Below are positions 58,482-64,000 of a stretch of 64,000 bases of DNA, in pieces (within the stretch, counting starts at the first letter, position 1; each line of letters starts with the position of its first letter). The translations under genes were made by a program, and so were the position numbers. The DNA is from Neckera pumila (lineage: Eukaryota > Streptophyta > Bryopsida > Hypnales > Neckeraceae), in NCBI GenBank assembly GCA_963969595.1, contig OZ018409.1, forward strand, positions 23,428,163 through 23,492,162, in the 5' to 3' direction. The notes beneath the pieces were generated by a model that was not told where the DNA came from, ran no database searches, and saw only the letters and a program-made list of their open reading frames with translations.

Positions 58482-59715
58482 TTAACCCCTAAAGGCCCAA
58501 GGCCTTTTTTTTGCCCAAAAACGCTCAAAACTGCCATTTTTAAAGCAAAGAGTAAAAAAAATTTGAAAAGTGTTTTTTTGACACATTGAACCATAGGATC
58601 TTACATCTAATTCATTAGGAAAAATTTCAGCCCTCCAGAAGGCCGCAAGTTTGGCACCCACTTGGTGCAATTATGGAAAAAAATCAAAATCAATTTTTTT
58701 TTTTAATATTTAGAAAATTGGATGCTGACATGGCACTAGTAGTGCCACATCAGATTTATATTTTTAAAATATTTATATATATATATATATATTTATTTAT
58801 TTATTTATTTTAATATTTTTTTCAATATATATATATTTTTTAATTCATTCTGAAATTGCACCAAAGGGGTCCCGTAAATCAATTCCTTAGCGGCCTTCTA
58901 GAAGGCCAAATTTTTTCCTAATGCTAGTATGACAATGTGTGGAAAAAATTTCAAAATTTTTGACCACATAGATTGCAAGAGATCTACGTTTACAATGGAG
59001 AAATAGGTTTTTGAGCACATTATGGAACCAGATTTTTTGACTTTGAACATTTTTAACTTAAATGTTTTGAACTACAGAGTTTTAAGCTTTAAATCTTTAT
59101 AGTGGAAAATTGAATTGAGAGTCTAGCAAAAAAAAAAACCTTCAAAAAACTTAATTTTTATTATTGAATTTTTTTTTTAATAGAAGTAGGTACGGGATAG
59201 AAAGAAAATCTAAAATATCAATATCTTTTATACGGAATTAAAATGCACTAACGGTGAAATTGTTTTAGTAAAAAAAGAAAAATATTTGGAACTTTTTTTT
59301 TTGAAAAACTATAAAAATTACATTTAGAAATGAATCCTACAAATTACTTTTTTCAGAAAGATGCTCTAATTGCCCCAAAAATAAGATTGTCTGTAACTTT
59401 CTCATAAAAAAGCCAAATGGAATGAATCAAAGCTTTCCAGATAGACAAAAATATAATCTATGGAAAAAAAAAACTCAAAAAAAATTCAAATTTTTGCAAA
59501 TTTTTTTTATTGCCCCCTCTCCCTTGTTTTGAGCTTATTTGGGCATAATTTTTGTTCCTGGGCACCAATTGAAAAAAAATTACATTTCCACAAAGCTTAT
59601 CAATTTTTCTATCTTCCAAAAAAATTTCAAAAAATCAAGAAAATAATTCAACGCATAGGTACCTGCCCAGAATCTCATTTGTCCCCCAAAGGGACAATGG
59701 TCCTTTACAGGTTAA
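58482..59715. mobile_element. TTAA-type MITE, subfamily A, copy 6 (interrupted)
   Basis: Left TTAA-CCCCTAAAGGCCC, right GGTCCTTTACAGG-TTAA, with hairpin GTCCC-CCAAA-GGGAC at the right. 1234 bp because the CATTAG MITE at 58613-58923 is inserted in it; without that it would be about 920 bp, the subfamily norm. Confidence 0.85.
58613..58923. mobile_element. CATTAG-ended MITE, copy 4, nested
   Basis: 311 bp. Left CATTAGGAAAAATTTCAGCC, right complement CATTAGGAAAAAATTTGGCC; both are followed by CTRGAAGGCCGC-type sequence, so about 34 bp of inverted repeat. Centre TGACATGGCAC-TAGTA-GTGCCACATCA is a strong palindrome. It splits the conserved CATCTAACTAGTATG block of the host element. Confidence 0.85.
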
Positions 59716-60179
59716 TAGAAGATTCTAGATTTTTTGGATGTTGCATGAGTAATCTATTAAGTTTTATAAGGATGATTATAGGTGTATCCAAAATTGGCTT
59801 TGACTTATTTATTTTAAGATTTCATAGTTAGAAAGTTTACATTTAGTATTAGGGTCAAAATTAGGTTGTTTTTTCGTAATCCCTTAGTAGCTTGGCTAGG
59901 GAATTTTATTCATAGGCAACAACCAAGAAATGTCAAAATTTGGTGTTGTCATAAAAAGCATTACAATGACCAACTAGAAGATTTTATGAGTATATTCTTA
60001 AAAGTTCTACAAGTAAATTCTTCAAATATTTGGATGTATGATGCAAAGATAATATGCTTTGAATACTTTATAAGAAGGTTGACTTCCAAAAATCCTTGTC
60101 TTCAAATTTGATTTTGTATATTATAAATATTAATCTCTCAAAATTATTGGAAATTTTGAAACAACCGATAAAAGAGAAC
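59716..60179. other. AT-rich spacer
   Basis: No feature recognised. Confidence 0.35.
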
Positions 60180-61601
60180 TTAACCCCTACAATCCCAAGG
60201 TCAATTTTTTTGTCAATAAACTCTCAAAATTGCCATTTATGTTGCATTCGCCTAGGAAAAGAATTTTTTTTCTTAAGAATCTAACCATAGAATTTTATAT
60301 TTGACTTGTCTTAGATCTTGCAATAAAAATTCATGAAGTTTGAGTGTACAAAGAGGAAGATATTTGCATTCAAAGTTGGAAAATAAGTATTTTCAAACGT
60401 TGTCTTGCAATTTCAAATGACTTTGACCGCCACTTGTGGAAATTTTTGCAGTACAAACTTTGAATTTAAATTTTTGAATGTTCTACTCAGTGTATTTGGT
60501 ACCAAGCTTCCGCGTAGATTTACCGGCCTTAAGATTATTTGGATTCTACTTAGAGGTCAAGCATTATAGGTTATATGGATTTCTTGTAATAGTAAGGTGT
60601 TTGCTAATGCTTCTTGGCCTAAAGGCAACTGTCAACAAGCATTGTGGGAAGTACCTTTAGACGCGGGGCGGGCGGTGCAAAATAAAGGCTGTATATAGCG
60701 CACGCCATCATCCCCAATTCTCTAATGAGTTTTATAGTGGGTTTGAGCGTGTCTGGCTTCAATCTTCCATCTTAGCTTATAGGAGGGGCAATAAAGAAGT
60801 ATTTTAGAATAGGGTGCGCCCTCCTGAGTGCTCTTTCTTTTAGCGGTCTTTTTATTCTTTTTAGAGGGCTGTTCTTATTTAGCTCTTTTGTCTAGCTCTT
60901 TTAGCTTGGCTAATTTTTTTTTTTTTTTTTAATGAAATGGGTTTTCTATTAGTTCAAAAAAACAACAACTAAATGTTGAGAAATTGAGTTGAAATTTTAG
61001 GAAAAAAACTTCAGAAGGGATACACTTGATGTTATTCTTTAAGAAACTATAAAATAGAAGTAGGTTTATGATAGAAAAAAAACAAATTGTTAATAGCTCT
61101 AACATGGAATTAAAGCACAATAATTCCAATGGTAAAATTGTTTTTGCAAGCATACTTAACCTTGTGAAACAACTTGTTTTGAAAAATTGTGAAGAAGTTG
61201 TATTCAAAAATGAATTTTATAAGTTGTTTTTAGAAGCAGATTTTTAGATTGCTTAAAAAATAAGATTGCTAATAACTTTCTCATCACTAGTCCAAGTAGA
61301 CTAAATCAAAGCTTTACATATAAAAAAAATACTCTAGAGTAATATTTTAGAAAAAAGAATTAAACATCCGTTTTGACTTTCTATATTCTTCTGTACTGTC
61401 CAACGACCTCCATTTTTGGCTTACTAAGCCACAACTTTTGCTCCCGGGCAACAATTGAAATAAAAATTATATTCTTTAGAAGCTTATGTGTTTTCTAGCT
61501 TCAAAGAGGTTTTAGAAAATTACAATGAATATTGAAACCATATGAGCCTAACTATGGTCACATTTTGGCCCCCATCGGGCCAATGGGACTTTAGGAGATA
61601 A
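60180..61601. mobile_element. TTAA-type MITE, subfamily D, copy 3 (interrupted)
   Basis: Left TTAA-CCCCTACAATCCC, right GGGACTTTAGGAG-ATAA. The hairpin in this copy reads GGCCC-CCATC-GGGCC. It is enlarged by the retroelement fragment at 60483-60971. Confidence 0.75.
60483..60971 (+). mobile_element. Probable LINE 3'-end fragment
   Basis: 489-bp GC-richer block inside the TTAA element. It is flanked by short direct repeats AATGTT at 60477-60482 and 60972-60977, and ends in a T run followed by AATGAAATGGGTTTTC, resembling the 3' tail region of plant non-LTR retrotransposons. No reverse transcriptase sequence is present. Assignment is by style of tail and duplication only. Confidence 0.5.
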
Positions 61602-62054
61602 ACATATATTATCATTGTAGTTGTAGAAACATATGTGCCCTACTAAAATAACCTATAAATGACAAAAAAAAAATAGAGGACAACAAATGTATTTATTACG
61701 GAATTTCTCTTCTACAAAGTAAAGAATTTGTTCTTAAATTCTAGTAATGACATTTAGGTCAAAATTGGTTTAGTCAATATATGGTGATCTATATTTTGAT
61801 ATTGATGAATATAGATAGTACTAGGTGTAAAGAAACACGTAGACACGACTTGGTCACAGAATTTTGAGGTCACATGACTAAAGGATTGGAATGAAGTTAT
61901 GGCTTGTCTATGGAACTTTGAGGCCACAAGAGTGACCAACAATTAAAGCAATAAAATGAAGCCATATGAGTGAAGCCACAACGATAGCTTCAAATGATTT
62001 GTATGTCCCTACACTACAATTGTATTATTTTATTAAAAATATAATTTTTATATT
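61602..62054. other. AT-rich spacer
   Basis: No feature recognised. Confidence 0.35.
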
Positions 62055-62697
62055 TTAACCCCTAAATGCCCAAGGCCTGTTTAGGACTTCTTGGAATTTG
62101 CTCTAAGTTGAACAAAATGCCAACGTTTTGATAAGTTGTGTCAATTTTTTTTATTTGTAACCACACAAATTTAAACTGGACATGCTAGAGATCTCATAGG
62201 AGAAGAAAACACAACAATATCACTTATGGAGTGAAAGATTAAAATGTTTGACCATGAGGGTGCTAAAACTGCAAAAGTCTTTCAATCTTCTTTACACAAG
62301 TCAAATCTAAAAAGTTGGTGACCAAAAAAATATGAGGTTAAAGAGCCTAACTTGTATAATCCCGATCAATTATAGCTTCTTAAAATCTACTCTACAATTT
62401 TTTTAAATGAATTTTGAATGTGATGTTTTTTCCAAGATCTAGTGTATTTGAGGCTCATTTCCAAGAGCTCTCAACACTATGGGAAGTCAAGATTGCAATG
62501 GGTACCCTTGTACAAAAACTTGAATAGAAAAATCACTATCATTTATTTTCAAGATCGGATTTTTGATGCTAAAATTAGCCTTCAATAAGAACTTTCTAAA
62601 AATATGAACTACTAAAAATAGCAAATTCATTAGGTTTATTTAACTTCAAAATTTTGCAAACACCAAATTTGGGTGCCTTGGGGCATTTAGGGGTTAA
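62055..62697. mobile_element. TTAA-type MITE, further subfamily
   Basis: 643 bp. Left TTAA-CCCCTAAATGCCCAAGGC, right GCCTTGGGGCATTTAGGGG-TTAA: inverted repeats of about 19 bp with one gap. The interior shows little similarity to subfamilies A-E. Non-coding. Confidence 0.8.
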
Positions 62698-63018
62698 GAG
62701 GTGAAGAATTATTTCAAGGGAAAATTTATTTATAAATTTAAATTGTATAATATTTTATTGCCATCTATAAAAATAACATCATTTTATTAAGATCAATTAT
62801 TATAACAGAATAAGTTATTTTTCAATATCTCTATTTTCAACATCAAAATACAATACACAATACATCAACATTTGAGCATGAGCATGAGCATTTATGAAAA
62901 TTTAAAAATTCATGTAGTTTATTCTCAAAGGTCAAAACGCATTAAAAAGGTATCTAGAGTATTCTTTTACCTCCAACAAGAATTCATTAAAAATCAGGTA
63001 CTCTTTTTGGGTTCTCAC

Positions 63019-63120
63019 ATCCAAGTGAAGCCTCGCTGTGGTAGAAGCCCCAAACGTTTGTGGGGTCGGTCCGTTTGACTGCTTTTCCGAGTAGCTAAGG
63101 CCAGTTTCATACATGGACAT
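63019..63120 (-). CDS. Possible exon of an unrecognised gene
   Basis: Open stretch reading MSMYETGLSYSEKQSNGP then TPQTFGASTTARLHLD, bounded by an acceptor (CTTGTAG) and a donor (GAT|GTGAGA). The same MYETGL core occurs on the opposite strand at 63974-64000 after another acceptor (TTATAG). I do not recognise the protein. Coding status rests on the repeated motif and splice sites only. Confidence 0.3.
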
Positions 63121-63140
63121 CTACAAGCAATGTACAAAAG

Positions 63141-63446
63141 TATTAGAGGGGATTTGGCCCTCCCAAAGGGTTGCGAGTTCTCAACTACAGAGAACGTGCT
63201 GTGCTGCGCCACAGCAGCGTAGCAATGTGATGTGGCCGAAGTTTGGCCATGTCACTTCTTTTTTTTAATTTTTCAAATTTTTTTAAACTTTTTTTTTTAT
63301 TGAAGAAAAAAAAAATTAGAAAAAAAAAGAAAAAATTGGTTATTAGGGTTCTGATAGCAGCCCGACATTCTTTCCTTGCATTGGGAACAGATTGGGGAAC
63401 AGGCCTGAAACAACCCTCAATTACTGCCCCCAAATAACATCTAATG
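63141..63446. mobile_element. CATTAG-ended MITE, copy 5
   Basis: 306 bp. Left TATTAGAGGGGATTTGGCCC, right complement CATTAGATGTTATTTGGGGG. Central GATGTGGCCGAAGTTTGGCCATGTCAC inverted motif present. Lies between the two possible exons, so it would be intronic. Confidence 0.7.
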
Positions 63447-63791
63447 CTTTAAGATAGAAGTACCTAAATGTGACACTTGTTGTGGATTCATTGATTTAAA
63501 GGGTGTGTACAGGAAAAAAATGATGTGCGCTTGATAAGAATTGGGTTAGGAAACCAACAAAATTGGATTCTTATTTTTCCAACTTTGCATGAATATAACA
63601 TGAATTTCTTGAAAGAACTGTATAGATGCACCTACTATGGACCGTAGACTAATACACAAGTGCTCACCAAAAAAATCCAAAAGCAACATACCACAAGCTT
63701 GCATCACAAATTGGAGATTGGCCAGATTGAGTAAAATCCACTCACATGACCATGCCTTCTTTACAAAATACAACATGTCTCTTTTGCTTAC

Positions 63792-63957
63792 AGCCTTGCT
63801 TCGCTTCAAGGCATTTTAAGTATGCCTTCATGTTGATTTTTGGCGGGAGAGCTTGATAATTATGTGGATTTTTTACAAAGCTCCGTCCATCAAGTGTGAA
63901 ATTCCAAGCGGACAAAACTTGACCATCAACCATTGAAATTGCAGAGAGTTTCGTCCA
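63792..63957 (-). CDS. Possible exon of an unrecognised gene
   Basis: Open stretch containing WTKLSAISMVDGQVLSAWNF then TLDGRSFVKNPHNYQALPPK and MKAYLKCLEAKQGC. It is bounded by an acceptor (AAGTAG) and a strong donor (GGCT|GTAAGC). It does not join in frame to the exon at 63120-63019 directly, so another exon or a different donor would be needed. I do not recognise the family. Confidence 0.35.
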
Positions 63958-63973
63958 CTACTTATAGGCATCT

Positions 63974-64000
63974 ATGTATGAAACGGGTCTAAAGTACAAA
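63974..64000 (+). CDS. Possible plus-strand exon at the right edge
   Basis: ATGTATGAAACGGG (MYETGLKYK) after the acceptor TTATAG matches the minus-strand piece at 63107, implying a second, inverted copy of the same unknown gene beginning here. Only 27 bases are visible. Confidence 0.25.

Noticed and set aside
1..64000. tRNA, rRNA genes and CRISPR arrays
   Set aside because: I saw no B-box-like GGTTCGANTCC in a foldable context, no ribosomal sequence and no regularly spaced direct repeats with unique spacers.

Overview
The window reads as nuclear DNA of a land plant, most likely a seed-free plant such as a moss. It holds five compact multi-exon genes with GT-AG introns whose proteins match land-plant families, separated by long AT-rich blocks packed with small transposons. 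The bryophyte guess rests on the F-box relic, the RING-WD40 protein and the overall look. I could not test it.

Layout. 1-2131: 5' half of an acetyl-CoA synthetase gene on the minus strand, running off the left edge. 5050-9057: complete 10-exon minus-strand gene for 26S proteasome ATPase RPT1 (425 aa). 9058-20145: repeats. 20146-23968: complete 9-exon plus-strand gene for a TMEM33/Pom33-like membrane protein (347 aa). 24284-31800: repeats and anonymous DNA. 31828-34116: decayed hAT-type transposase or ZNF862-like gene. 35531-38772: complete 6-exon plus-strand gene for a RING - coiled coil - seven-WD40 protein (632 aa). 38773-44599: repeats. 44600-47065: complete 6-exon minus-strand Rab7 GTPase gene (206 aa) with one GC-AG intron. 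47066-64000: nested repeats, a broken F-box/kelch gene, and two possible exons of an unrecognised gene at the right edge. The intact genes are housekeeping functions (acetate activation, protein degradation, ER or nuclear-envelope membrane, vacuolar traffic) with no sign of a joint pathway.

The most striking content is a swarm of about 18 short non-coding elements. They begin TTAA-CCCCTAAAG and end CTTTAGGGG-TTAA. Each is flanked by TTAA, in one case by CTAA on both sides, and many carry a hairpin just inside one end. TTAA duplication plus CCC-starting inverted repeats is the signature of the piggyBac superfamily, which is rarely reported from plants. No transposase for them is in the window. 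Other families are a CACTA element with CAT duplications, a 140-bp miniature CACTA, five CATTAG-ended MITEs carrying an internal GATGTGGC-type inverted motif, a TA-flanked mariner-like MITE and two retroposed insertions. Several are nested, giving a relative order of insertion. One TTAA element carries a 55-bp-stem hairpin that looks like a small-RNA precursor.
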